From NCBI GenBank assembly GCA_018241695.1, contig JAFEDH010000010.1, positions 1 through 64,000 of the forward strand: DNA of 64,000 nt. The letters are read 5' to 3'. Of this stretch, positions 55,389 through 63,817 are shown one piece after another. The notes beneath the pieces are model-generated. The model had not been told where the DNA came from, searched no databases, and was given only the letters and a program-made list of their open reading frames with translations. The number at the start of each line of letters is the position of its first letter. The stretch's first letter is position 1. The translations under genes and the position numbers were made by a program. The stretch comes from Pseudomonadota bacterium. GTDB taxonomy: Bacteria > Pseudomonadota > Gammaproteobacteria > Burkholderiales > Rhodocyclaceae.

Positions 55389-56372
55389 GTGATCATTTCC
55401 AGAACGCCGTTCCGTATTTCCTTTTTTGGCGGGGGTACCGATTATCCGCCCTGGTACAAGGAACACGGCGGTGCGGTTTTGTCGACTTCCTTCGACAAAT
55501 ATTGCTATATCACCTGTCGTCCCTTGCCTCCGTTTTTCGATCATAAATACCGGATCGCCTATTCGAAGGTGGAAAATGTCAGGGACATTGCCGAAATCGA
55601 ACATCCTGCCGTGCGTGCGATTCTCGCCGAAATGAATTTCGATTGCGGCCTGGAGGTGCATTGCGATTCCGATCTGCCCGCGAGATCAGGCCTCGGAACC
55701 AGTTCATCGTTTGTCGTCGGCATGTTGCACTCGCTGACCGCGCTTCGCGGCAAACGTGTAACGCAGGACTGGCTGGCCAGGGAGGCGATCCGTGTCGAGC
55801 AGGTGGTGATGAGGGAGAATGTCGGCTCCCAGGATCAGACGGCGGCGGCACATGGGGGCCTCAACCTGATCCGCTTCATGAAAGACGGCAGCATCAAGGT
55901 CGAGCCGATCGTTGTCCCCGACGAACGGAAGCGCAACCTGAACGACCATTTGATGCTCTTCTTCACCGGGTTCTCCCGTATCTCTTCCGACATCGCCAAA
56001 ACCCATGTGGCGAACCTGAATGACAACAGCGCCAGCCTGCACCGCATGCGGGCGATGGTGGACGAAGCCATCGAGATCCTTTGTGACGGCAGGGATATCC
56101 GTGCGTTTGGCGAGCTGTTGCATGCGGGCTGGATGGAAAAACGGGCACTGTCGGACAAGGTATCCAATGACAGCATCGATGCCCTGTACCAGAAGGCAAG
56201 GCAGGCCGGTGCGCTCGGCGGGAAATTGCTGGGCGCCGGCGGCGGGGGATTCTTGCTGCTATTCGCCGCGCCAGAAAGACACGCGGCGATACGCGAAGTA
56301 CTGCGCGACCTGATCCTGGTGCCCTTCAGCTTTGAAACCTCGGGAAGCCAGGTCATTTACTATCAGCCCTGA
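55389..56372 (+). CDS. hddA: D-glycero-D-manno-heptose 7-phosphate kinase (GHMP family)
   Basis: The product has 327 residues from a GTG at 55389 with AGGAG 8 bases upstream. RTPFRISFFGGGTDYPPW is the typical HddA front, PARSGLGTSSSFVVG is the GHMP ATP-binding motif, and LLGAGGGGFLLLF is motif 3. It phosphorylates C-1 of heptose 7-phosphate to the bisphosphate used by GmhB. With hddC and gmhB it completes the path except for the isomerase GmhA, which is not in the window. Confidence 0.88.
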   Translation: MIISRTPFRISFFGGGTDYPPWYKEHGGAVLSTSFDKYCYITCRPLPPFFDHKYRIAYSKVENVRDIAEIEHPAVRAILAEMNFDCGLEVHCDSDLPARSGLGTSSSFVVGMLHSLTALRGKRVTQDWLAREAIRVEQVVMRENVGSQDQTAAAHGGLNLIRFMKDGSIKVEPIVVPDERKRNLNDHLMLFFTGFSRISSDIAKTHVANLNDNSASLHRMRAMVDEAIEILCDGRDIRAFGELLHAGWMEKRALSDKVSNDSIDALYQKARQAGALGGKLLGAGGGGFLLLFAAPERHAAIREVLRDLILVPFSFETSGSQVIYYQP

Positions 56373-56375
56373 AAC

Positions 56376-57584
56376 ATGAGCCGCAATTCCTACGATTTCG
56401 TGATCCTCGGCGCCGGGGTGGTCGGTATGACCATCGCGCAGGAAATCAAGAAACGGTTCCCCGGCCAGTCCGTCCTCGTGATTGAAAAGGAAAGCGCGCC
56501 GGGGAAACATTCCAGTGGCAGGAACAGCGGTGTATTGCACAGTGGAATCTACTATCCGCCGAACACGCTCAAGGCCCGATTGTGCAATCAGGGCGCCGCG
56601 GAGATGGCCCGCTATTGCCGGGACAGGAAACTCCCTTTGTCCAATCTCGGCAAGATTCTTGTGACGACTCGCAGCGAAGATACCACCCAGTTCGAAACGC
56701 TGGTGCAGCGCGCTGCCGTCAATGGTATCGAAGTCTCACGGCTGGACGAAAAACAGTTGAAGGCAATGGAGCCGGAAGCACGCAGCGCCACCGGCGAGGC
56801 GCTCTTTGTCCCGCAAACGTCGGTGGTCGACCCATTGGCCGTGTTGAGCAGCATTGTGGCGGATGCGTTGGATGCCGGCGTGGAAATACGCTATGGCCAT
56901 TCCATCGGGGAGGTGGATGTCGCCCGAAAAGAGTTGAGAGGGCCAGGCTTTACCGTCAAATTCGGCCATGTGGTGAATGCCGCTGGGCTGCACGCCGACA
57001 AGGTTGCCCATTCGTTCGGTGTGGGGAAATGCTACACGTTGCTGCCATTCAAGGGCATTTACTGGAAACTCCGCCAGGATTCGGACATCAAGGTGCGCCA
57101 TCTGGTTTATCCGGTTCCGGATCTGCGCGTGCCTTTCCTTGGTGTTCACACCACCACGAGCATTTCCGGGGACACATATCTGGGCCCCACGGCAGTACCT
57201 GCATTCGGGCGTGAGAACTACGCCGGGCTGCAGGATGTGACGGCAGCGGAGTTGATGCGTATTGGTGGCCTTCTGACGCAACAGTTCCTCTATGGCCGGG
57301 ATGGTTTCCGGCGTCTGGCCTGGCAGGAAGGCCGGCGATATTTCAAGCCCTGGTTTGCGCAGGCGGCCCGGGCGATCCTGCCCCGGCTGCGCCCCGCTGA
57401 TCTGATTCCGACAGGCAAGGTCGGTATTCGCGCGCAAATGCTTGATCGGGTTTCAGGGCGGCTCGTCAATGATTTTCTGGTGGAAAGTGGCGAGGCTTCG
57501 ACCCATGTGCTCAATGCCATATCGCCGGCGTTCACCAGTTCTTTTCCATTTGCCCGGTTCATTGTCGATACATATCTGTCATGA
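56376..57584 (+). CDS. lhgO: L-2-hydroxyglutarate oxidase-like FAD enzyme
   Basis: The product has 402 residues of the DAO family. The FAD motif is ILGAGVVGMTIA (about residues 10-21), with VIEKE at the end of the second strand, HSSGRNSGVLHSGIYY as in LhgO, and a C-terminal NAISPAFTSSFPFA. LhgO oxidises L-2-hydroxyglutarate to 2-oxoglutarate and feeds electrons to the quinone pool. Its place 3 bases after hddA in a capsule operon is odd; it may act on a related 2-hydroxy acid sugar or be a passenger. Confidence 0.8.
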   Translation: MSRNSYDFVILGAGVVGMTIAQEIKKRFPGQSVLVIEKESAPGKHSSGRNSGVLHSGIYYPPNTLKARLCNQGAAEMARYCRDRKLPLSNLGKILVTTRSEDTTQFETLVQRAAVNGIEVSRLDEKQLKAMEPEARSATGEALFVPQTSVVDPLAVLSSIVADALDAGVEIRYGHSIGEVDVARKELRGPGFTVKFGHVVNAAGLHADKVAHSFGVGKCYTLLPFKGIYWKLRQDSDIKVRHLVYPVPDLRVPFLGVHTTTSISGDTYLGPTAVPAFGRENYAGLQDVTAAELMRIGGLLTQQFLYGRDGFRRLAWQEGRRYFKPWFAQAARAILPRLRPADLIPTGKVGIRAQMLDRVSGRLVNDFLVESGEASTHVLNAISPAFTSSFPFARFIVDTYLS

Positions 57585-57766
57585 TGAAAGCCGGGAGGAA
57601 AATCAAGATTCTCGAAACCGTTGATGTCGATGGGGTGACGTACATTGCCCCGCTTGCTCCTGAAGCCGGCCTGGTGAGACCTTCTGGTATGCTCGGCCGC
57701 TATCCATCCCATGCAACCTCGCCAGGTTGCATGGCTGTAATTCACATGGCATCGATCGATGAATGA
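57581..57766 (+). CDS. Possible small protein after lhgO
   Basis: A 61-codon frame starts with an ATGATGA overlap to lhgO and runs into the start of the OPX gene. The front (KAGRKIKILETVDVDGVTYI) looks protein-like, but the rear crosses an 11-bp hairpin, and no family is recognised. It may be chance. Confidence 0.25.
   Translation: MMKAGRKIKILETVDVDGVTYIAPLAPEAGLVRPSGMLGRYPSHATSPGCMAVIHMASIDE
57709..57734 (+). repeat. Perfect 11-bp stem-loop before the OPX gene
   Basis: Arms 57709-57719 and 57724-57734 pair fully around the loop CGCC, a stable tetraloop-like closure. There is no T-run after it. It could be an RNA processing or stability element at the border of two parts of the operon. Confidence 0.55.
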
Positions 57767-58922
57767 TAAAGCCCTCTTCCCGGCATTCTGTGCCTGCCTG
57801 TTTCTTCTTTCTGGCTGCTCCAACTACTCACCCTGGTTTGCTTCCTCGGGTCCAAGTTCGGCACAGGTGGTGGAGCAGCGGGAGGCAAAATCTGCAATTC
57901 CGGTCATAGACGTAACGGATGAGGTAGCTCGCCAGGTTCTTGCGGCGCAGAAATTCAGCGCGTTCGGGGACGTTTTGTCCACGAAGGCGGCGCCTGGCTA
58001 TGTGGTCGGCGCCGGCGATGTACTGGAAGTGTCGGTGTGGGAGGCGCCGCCGGCGGCGTTGTTCGGTACTGTAGTCTTCGATCCGAGGCTGGGCCCCGCG
58101 ACAACACATGTGACCGCTCTTCCTGAGCAGATGGTGGCGGCGGATGGAACCATCAATATTCCATTTGTCGGGGCGGTGTCAGTAGCGGGCAAATCTCCCC
58201 AGCAGGTTGAAGCCGAAATCGTCCGGAGGCTCACCGGCAAGGCCAACCAGCCCCAGGTGCTGATACGCGTGACACGCAATGCCACGGCGAATGTCACGGT
58301 GATCGGTGAGGTTGGTCAGAGCCTGCGTATGCCGTTATCCGCGAGGGGCGAGCGTCTGCTCGATGCCATCGCTGCAGCAGGTGGCGTGCGTCAGCCGGTG
58401 GTGAAGATGACGATCCAGCTCTCACGGGGCGGGCAGGTGCTGAGCATGCCACTGGATGCGGTAATCCGGGATCCAAAGCAAAATGTCATCCTGGCGCCGG
58501 GAGATGTGGTGACGGCTCTGTTCCAGCCTCTGAGCTTTACGGTGCTGGGGGCCACGGGCCGCAATGAGGAAATCAACTATGAGGCTCAGGGCATCACCCT
58601 GGCGCAGGCCCTCGGACGCATCGGCGGGCTTCAGGATGCACGGGCGGATTCACAAGGGGTCTTCATCTTCCGCTTCGAGGACCCGTCGGCACTCGGCGGA
58701 GAGGCAAAATCTCTGCCGCACACGCCGGAAGGCAAGGTACCGGTGGTGTATCGGGTCGACATGAAGGATCCCCGTACTTTCCTTATTGCGCAAAACTTCC
58801 CGGTGCGTGACAAGGACGTGCTCTATGTTGCCAATGCACCTTCGGCCGAATTGCAGAAGTTCCTGAGCATCCTGACGTCGTCGATCTATTCGGCGGCGAG
58901 CCTTGTCAAACTCAGGCCGTAA
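57759..58922 (+). CDS. Outer-membrane polysaccharide export lipoprotein (OPX, KpsD/CtrA/BexD type)
   Basis: The product has 387 residues. A lipoprotein signal ends in LLSGC (Cys20). The polysaccharide export domain starts with GYVVGAGDVLEVSVWE, followed by SLBB-type segments (VIGEVGQSLRMPLSARG, VTVLGATGRNEEINYEAQG) and a C-terminal amphipathic helix-like end (LSILTSSIYSAASL) that may cross the outer membrane. It completes the export path begun by KpsE, KpsM and KpsT some 17 kb upstream. Confidence 0.92.
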   Translation: MNDKALFPAFCACLFLLSGCSNYSPWFASSGPSSAQVVEQREAKSAIPVIDVTDEVARQVLAAQKFSAFGDVLSTKAAPGYVVGAGDVLEVSVWEAPPAALFGTVVFDPRLGPATTHVTALPEQMVAADGTINIPFVGAVSVAGKSPQQVEAEIVRRLTGKANQPQVLIRVTRNATANVTVIGEVGQSLRMPLSARGERLLDAIAAAGGVRQPVVKMTIQLSRGGQVLSMPLDAVIRDPKQNVILAPGDVVTALFQPLSFTVLGATGRNEEINYEAQGITLAQALGRIGGLQDARADSQGVFIFRFEDPSALGGEAKSLPHTPEGKVPVVYRVDMKDPRTFLIAQNFPVRDKDVLYVANAPSAELQKFLSILTSSIYSAASLVKLRP

Positions 58923-58983
58923 ATCGGGGTTTCAGTGCGACCATTGGTGCCGCCATGGTGGGTGATTGCCAAACGCGTGTGAA

Positions 58984-60144
58984 ATGCTGATCGATGTCAC
59001 GCGCCCTCTTGGCCGGGTGATGGAGGGATGGCTGCCGACGGGTGTCGATCGCGTCAGCCTCGAATACGTTCGCCATTTTGGTACGCAGGCACTTGCACTG
59101 GTTCGCTATGGCGGGCGCTGGTGCATATTGACCGAGAGCGATTCACGACGCATTTTCAGCGAACTGATTGATCCCGGCCCCGGTTTTCGCTGGACTATTC
59201 GCCGCTCTGTGGCCAGGGCCTATGTCGGCCTGGGCGGAAGGGTGTTGCCGGGGCAGATGCTGTTCAATACAGGCCATTTCGGACTTGATTCGCCGGACTA
59301 TGCGGGCGACCTGCGACGCCGGGGGTTGAGGCCGGTCTTCTTTCTGCACGATGTGATTCCGATCACGCACCCGGAATATTGCCGTCCCGGGGAGGCCGAA
59401 AGGCACTGGCAGCGGATCGAAACGATGGTCACATCTGGATGGTTGATCATCGTCAATTCATCGGATACCCGCGCTGCCCTTGAAGTTTGCGCCAATGCAC
59501 GAGGCTGGGACTTGCCCCGCTGCGTCGTGGCTCCACTGGCCGCGGGATCCCTGCCATCCGCTGCGGAACGGCCTCCTCTTGCGCATCCCTATTTCGTTGT
59601 TCTTGGCACCATAGAGCCGCGAAAGAATCATCTCCTGCTTCTGCATGTGTGGCGAAGACTCGCAGCCAATCTTGGCGAGAAGGCACCACGCCTCGTGATC
59701 ATCGGTCAGCGAGGATGGGAGTGCGAGCAGGTGGTCGATCTGCTTGATCGCTGTGAGGCTTTGCGTGGCATTGTGAGTGAGGAATCGCGTTGCAGCGATA
59801 CGGCACTGGCAACATTGTTGCGCCACGCACGCGCGCTTCTGTTCCCGTCGTTCGCCGAGGGCTTTGGCATCCCGCTGGTCGAAGCACTTGCACTCGGCCT
59901 TCCGGTCATCGCCAGCGACCTACCGATCTTTCACGAGATCGCAGGAGACATTCCTGAGTATCTCGATCCGCTGGATGGCCCCGGATGGGAGCGCACGATC
60001 ATGGACTACACGCAGGAATCGAGCCCTTCCCGAATCGCGCAAAAAGAAAGAATGGCCGGATACCGGGCTTTGGGTTGGGAGCATCACTTCACTGTTGTCG
60101 ACGAGGCACTGGCAAGTCTAGAAATGACCGATGTCCATGATTGA
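58984..60144 (+). CDS. Glycosyltransferase family 4
   Basis: The product has 386 residues from the ATG at 58984 (MLIDVTRPLGRVMEGWLPTG); a TTG six codons upstream is possible, and neither has a strong ribosome site. VLGTIEPRKNHLLLLHVW and PSFAEGFGIPLVEALALGLPVIAS with the EX7E motif are standard GT4 marks. The N-terminal LPTGVDRVSLEYVRHF is common in rhamnosyl- or mannosyl-transferases. The sugar is unknown. Confidence 0.85.
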   Translation: MLIDVTRPLGRVMEGWLPTGVDRVSLEYVRHFGTQALALVRYGGRWCILTESDSRRIFSELIDPGPGFRWTIRRSVARAYVGLGGRVLPGQMLFNTGHFGLDSPDYAGDLRRRGLRPVFFLHDVIPITHPEYCRPGEAERHWQRIETMVTSGWLIIVNSSDTRAALEVCANARGWDLPRCVVAPLAAGSLPSAAERPPLAHPYFVVLGTIEPRKNHLLLLHVWRRLAANLGEKAPRLVIIGQRGWECEQVVDLLDRCEALRGIVSEESRCSDTALATLLRHARALLFPSFAEGFGIPLVEALALGLPVIASDLPIFHEIAGDIPEYLDPLDGPGWERTIMDYTQESSPSRIAQKERMAGYRALGWEHHFTVVDEALASLEMTDVHD

Positions 60145-60232
60145 GGATTTCAACAAGGGGATTTTCTTCCGCTTCATGGCGCGAATGGCAACCTTCACAT
60201 GGTTGATTTTCCTCGCCGGAGTTGACCAGTGA
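60137..60232 (+). CDS. Possible 31-residue membrane peptide
   Basis: A complete frame starts inside the end of the GT4 gene and overlaps the next start. The peptide has a hydrophobic stretch (ATFTWLIFLAGV). No ribosome site is clear. Listed because it fills the whole gap between two genes. Confidence 0.25.
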   Translation: MIEDFNKGIFFRFMARMATFTWLIFLAGVDQ

Positions 60233-61424
60233 TCTGGCATATCCTTTTGAATCGAACCCGGACCCGGCAAGCCTTCACCCTGTGAAAACCCGTATTTTCG
60301 ATTCCATCAGAGACGTACCCAGAGACCAATGGAACGGGCTCCTCAAGGGCAGATCTGTCAGCTACGTGCATGAATTCTGGGAAGTCATCGAGAACTCCGC
60401 CCTTAACGACTTTGCGTATCGCTATGTGCTGTTCTACGACGATGCTGACAATCCCGTCGCGCTGGCGAGCTTCTATACGGTCACGACAGATATCGCGATA
60501 TTCGCCCAGAGATCACTCAGATTGATCCTGAATTGTATCCGGCGGCTGTTTCCCGACTTCCTGAAAGTCCGGATGCTCGAATGCGGCACTCCCATCACCG
60601 TCAATAGTCCCCCGCTGATTTCCCGGGATCCTCTTCCTGGCCCCGAACTCGTGCGCGAACTCGGGAAGGTGCTTACCGATATTGCAAGATCGGAGGGCCA
60701 TTTCATGATCGTGGTCCGGGATTTCGAACCCAATGCAGATGCGCTGCGAGTGAATCTGGAGGCACTTGGCTACCATTGGGTCGATAGTCTGCCAAATACC
60801 TACCTGCAAATTCTGTGGAATTCTCCTGAAGCATATCGGGCTTCGCTCAAGAGCTATTACCGCAGCAAGCTGCAAAGGCACTTGCGCAAGAACGAGGAGC
60901 AGGGGATTCGGCACGAGCTGGTCGATGATTTCTCCGCTCTTGCCGATGTGCTTTGCTCGCAATGGATGGTTGTCCATCACAGTGCTGTTGAATTTCAACG
61001 CGAGATCCTTACACCAACGTTCTATGAGGAGTTTTCCATCCGGCTCGGAGATCGGACCAAGGCGTTATTGCTTTATCGAGGGCAAAAACTCGTGGGGCAT
61101 GCGCTCCTGCTGGTGGACGGGGATCTGCTGCGATGGCTGTATTTCGGTCGCCGCGACCCGGTGAATGACAGCCTTTATATTTACGTTGCAAACGCAGTCA
61201 TCGAAACGGCGATCGCGCTGGGCGCCAAGCGCCTCGAAATGGGGCTTACGACCTACTCGATCAAGCAGGATCTCGGTGGGCAGATGACACCGATTCGGCT
61301 CGCCCTGCGTTCCCCCTACCGCATCGTCAATCCGTTCATTGGCCTGGGGTACCCGCTGATCAACCATACGCCCCTTGTACGCAACAAAAATGTATTCAAG
61401 AAGCCGGGGCTGGATTCACCATGA
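60222..61424 (+). CDS. FemAB/BioF2-like GNAT acyltransferase
   Basis: The product has 400 residues from a TTG at 60222, or 380 from a GTG at 60282; no ATG is available. RASLKSYYRSKLQRHLRKNEEQG is preserved in shortened form in the FemAB-like GNAT proteins, followed by LLYRGQKLVGHALLLVDGDLLRWLYFGRR and a C-terminal GAKRLEMGLTTYSIKQDLG. Such proteins transfer aminoacyl or acyl groups to cell-envelope polymers, and relatives are found in exopolysaccharide clusters. The acceptor here is probably the capsule or its linker. It overlaps the following epimerase gene by 4 bases. Confidence 0.65.
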   Translation: MTSDLAYPFESNPDPASLHPVKTRIFDSIRDVPRDQWNGLLKGRSVSYVHEFWEVIENSALNDFAYRYVLFYDDADNPVALASFYTVTTDIAIFAQRSLRLILNCIRRLFPDFLKVRMLECGTPITVNSPPLISRDPLPGPELVRELGKVLTDIARSEGHFMIVVRDFEPNADALRVNLEALGYHWVDSLPNTYLQILWNSPEAYRASLKSYYRSKLQRHLRKNEEQGIRHELVDDFSALADVLCSQWMVVHHSAVEFQREILTPTFYEEFSIRLGDRTKALLLYRGQKLVGHALLLVDGDLLRWLYFGRRDPVNDSLYIYVANAVIETAIALGAKRLEMGLTTYSIKQDLGGQMTPIRLALRSPYRIVNPFIGLGYPLINHTPLVRNKNVFKKPGLDSP

Positions 61425-62458
61425 TTGATTGCAAGCGAACCGATATCGTGACCGGGCCTCCGAAGCCTTGCGCACTGGTGACCGGGGCGAGCGGATTCAT
61501 TGGTGGCCACCTGGCCGAAGCACTTGTCTATCGCGGCTGGAGGGTCAAGGTGCTGGTCCGGGATGCCGGGAGACTGTTGCCGACACTTCGTGACCGCTGC
61601 GCTGTTGTCGTCGGCAACCTGATCGCGAGCGACACATTGGCCGGTGCGGTCAGGGATGTCGACATCATCTTCCACTGCGCGGCAAACGTGAATACCTGGG
61701 ATGTGTGGGATGCCTACCATTCCGTCAACGTCACGGGTGTCCAAAACCTTCTGGAGGCTGTTGGTCGGTACAACCCGGGCCTTTCACGTTTCATGCATCT
61801 CTCCACGGTGGATGTGTATGGCTTTCCGAAGGAACCCTGCGATGAAAGCTGCGAGACACCACGCAGTGGATTTGGTTACGGAGACAGCAAACTGTTGGGT
61901 GAGGCGGTGGTGAGGAAATTCGCACAGTCATACGGCATCCCTTACACCATCGTGCGTCCGACGAATGTGATCGGGTCGGGAAGCCAGTTCATTGTGCGGA
62001 TAGGCGCAGCGTATGAGTCAGGGATGATGCTGACCATTGATGGGGGCCGCATCAATGCAGGAATGCTGTATGTCGGAAACCTTGTCGATCATCTCGTCTG
62101 GGCGGCACAGGCGGATATGGCGCGTGACCGTTGCTACAACGTTCGTGACCCGTATGAGGTGACGTGGGCGGATTTCCTTGCGGTGTTTCGCAATGGGGCC
62201 GGCTGTGGAGGGCGGACCGTCGATCTTCCCTTCGGGATTGCGGAGACCGTTGCTACGGGTCTCGAGACCTTTCATCGGCTGTTTCTGCCGCGGCGCGAGC
62301 CACGGCTCCATCGGCTGATCGTTCGAACATTCGGTCGTACCTGCGGGCATTCGGCGGCAAGGATTCATGCCGACCGGGGAGCGGCTCCTGTCGTCGGCTT
62401 TGACGAGGCCATGAAACAGTCGCTGCAATGGTACAGGGAGGTGCGGGCTTGCAAATAA
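61421..62458 (+). CDS. NAD-dependent epimerase/dehydratase family protein
   Basis: The product has 345 residues. The motif VTGASGFIGGHL is at about residues 19-30; LSTVDVYG and YGDSKLLGE give the Ser/Thr, Tyr and Lys of the triad; and NAGMLYVGNLVDHLVWAA is typical of 3-beta-HSD-like extended SDRs. The longer C-terminus (about 270-330) is basic. It may reduce or epimerise a sugar, or reduce a lipid ketone. The ATG overlaps the preceding stop. Confidence 0.78.
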   Translation: MIDCKRTDIVTGPPKPCALVTGASGFIGGHLAEALVYRGWRVKVLVRDAGRLLPTLRDRCAVVVGNLIASDTLAGAVRDVDIIFHCAANVNTWDVWDAYHSVNVTGVQNLLEAVGRYNPGLSRFMHLSTVDVYGFPKEPCDESCETPRSGFGYGDSKLLGEAVVRKFAQSYGIPYTIVRPTNVIGSGSQFIVRIGAAYESGMMLTIDGGRINAGMLYVGNLVDHLVWAAQADMARDRCYNVRDPYEVTWADFLAVFRNGAGCGGRTVDLPFGIAETVATGLETFHRLFLPRREPRLHRLIVRTFGRTCGHSAARIHADRGAAPVVGFDEAMKQSLQWYREVRACK

Positions 62459-62507
62459 GGTACCGAAGGGTTGGTCGGCAGCGAACCATCGGGGGAACGC
62501 GGCGCAG

Positions 62508-63764
62508 ATGACATCCAAACCGCATTTCCTCTTTCTTCAGGGCATGCCGTGTTCTTTCTTCAGCCGGATTGCAAAGGGGCTGGAGGCTCTCGGCTGCCGG
62601 GCAACAGGCGTGAACTTCTGTATCGGGGATGCAATTTTCTGGCGGGGGCCGAATACGGTGAACTTTCGTGGCCGATTGTCGGAGTGGCCAGAGTATCTTG
62701 AGGATTTTATTGTCCACAACCAGGTGACGGATCTGGTTCTGCTTGGTGAACAGCGCAGCTACCACCGACCAGCAGTCGGGATCGCCCAGGCGCACGGGTT
62801 GCGCGTGACGGTGACGGATTTCGGCTATCTCCGTCCGGACTGGATCACGTTAGAGCGCGACGGAATGACGGGTAACTCGCAATTCCCGCGCGATCCGCAG
62901 CAGATCCGCACGCTGGCTGCAAGCCTGCCGGAGCCGGACTGGTCGCGGCAGTTCCATGACAGCTCGTGGCGAATGGCGATCGCCGATTTCTCGTATAACC
63001 TGGGCAACCTGCTGTTGTGGTTCACGTTTCCTCATTACCGGCGCAGCGACAAGCGACCTCCTACGATCTTCTATACCCTGTCCAGCGCGAAACGGCTGCT
63101 GACCGTCAGGATGGGCAAACGGGGAATGGAGAGGAAGATCGGTTCACTGGTGGATTCGGGCTGCGCCTATTTTGTTTTTCCACTCCAGCTGGAGCATGAC
63201 TTCCAGATCGTCGCCTATTCCCCATTTTGTGATCTGGCCGAGGCCGTCCGGCTCGTGATCGGATCGTTCGCGGCACATGCCGATCAGAATGCGCGGTTGG
63301 TGATCAAGGTGCATCCGTGGGATCCGGGCCTCAGGGATTGGAGGGAGGTAGTTTCTCGAATCGGGGCTGAATTCGGGATCGAAGGCCGCATTGATCTATT
63401 CGACGGAGGCAACCTCGACGATCTGATCCGCCACTCCAGGGGCATGGTCACGGTGAACAGCACGTCGGGCGTCCGGGCACTACAAATGGGCAGTCGTGTG
63501 ATGACTCTTGGTCAGGCGGTATATAACGTTCAGGGGATCACCTATCCAGGAACTCTGGATACATTCTGGACCGATGGCTGGCAGCCGGATGCCGGGATGG
63601 TCCATGCCTTCTTTCGTGCCATGGCTGGGACGATCCAGATACGGGGAGTCTTCTTCGCCGAACCCGGGTTGAGCACGGTCGTGCAAGAGTCGGTTAGCCG
63701 GCTCTACAGTGGAACCGTGGGGATGCCTTCTGCTTCTCTTGTTCCGATGCGGCGCGGCGCCTGA
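62508..63764 (+). CDS. KpsS-like capsular polysaccharide biosynthesis protein
   Basis: The product has 418 residues of the capsule synthesis (KpsS/LipB, RkpJ-like) family. LFLQGMPCSFFSRIAKGLEALG is shortened here to its key parts FLQGMPCSFF and the later LVIKVHPWDPG, MVTVNSTSGVRALQMG and LGQAVYNVQGITYPG. KpsS adds the first beta-Kdo to the lipid anchor in group 2 capsules; whether Kdo is used here is unknown. No KpsC partner is in the window. The gene is last in the capsule array. A Met start with no strong ribosome site is used. Confidence 0.85.
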   Translation: MTSKPHFLFLQGMPCSFFSRIAKGLEALGCRATGVNFCIGDAIFWRGPNTVNFRGRLSEWPEYLEDFIVHNQVTDLVLLGEQRSYHRPAVGIAQAHGLRVTVTDFGYLRPDWITLERDGMTGNSQFPRDPQQIRTLAASLPEPDWSRQFHDSSWRMAIADFSYNLGNLLLWFTFPHYRRSDKRPPTIFYTLSSAKRLLTVRMGKRGMERKIGSLVDSGCAYFVFPLQLEHDFQIVAYSPFCDLAEAVRLVIGSFAAHADQNARLVIKVHPWDPGLRDWREVVSRIGAEFGIEGRIDLFDGGNLDDLIRHSRGMVTVNSTSGVRALQMGSRVMTLGQAVYNVQGITYPGTLDTFWTDGWQPDAGMVHAFFRAMAGTIQIRGVFFAEPGLSTVVQESVSRLYSGTVGMPSASLVPMRRGA

Positions 63765-63774
63765 TCCAAAGCCA

Positions 63775-63791
63775 TGACATCAGTGATGTCA
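63775..63791. repeat. 17-bp palindrome between convergent genes
   Basis: TGACATCA and TGATGTCA flank a single central base and form a perfect inverted repeat. There is no T-run. It may be a protein site or part of an overlapping weak terminator. Confidence 0.45.
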
Positions 63792-63817
63792 CCGCCCTAG
63801 GCTGAGGAGCGGGAAGC

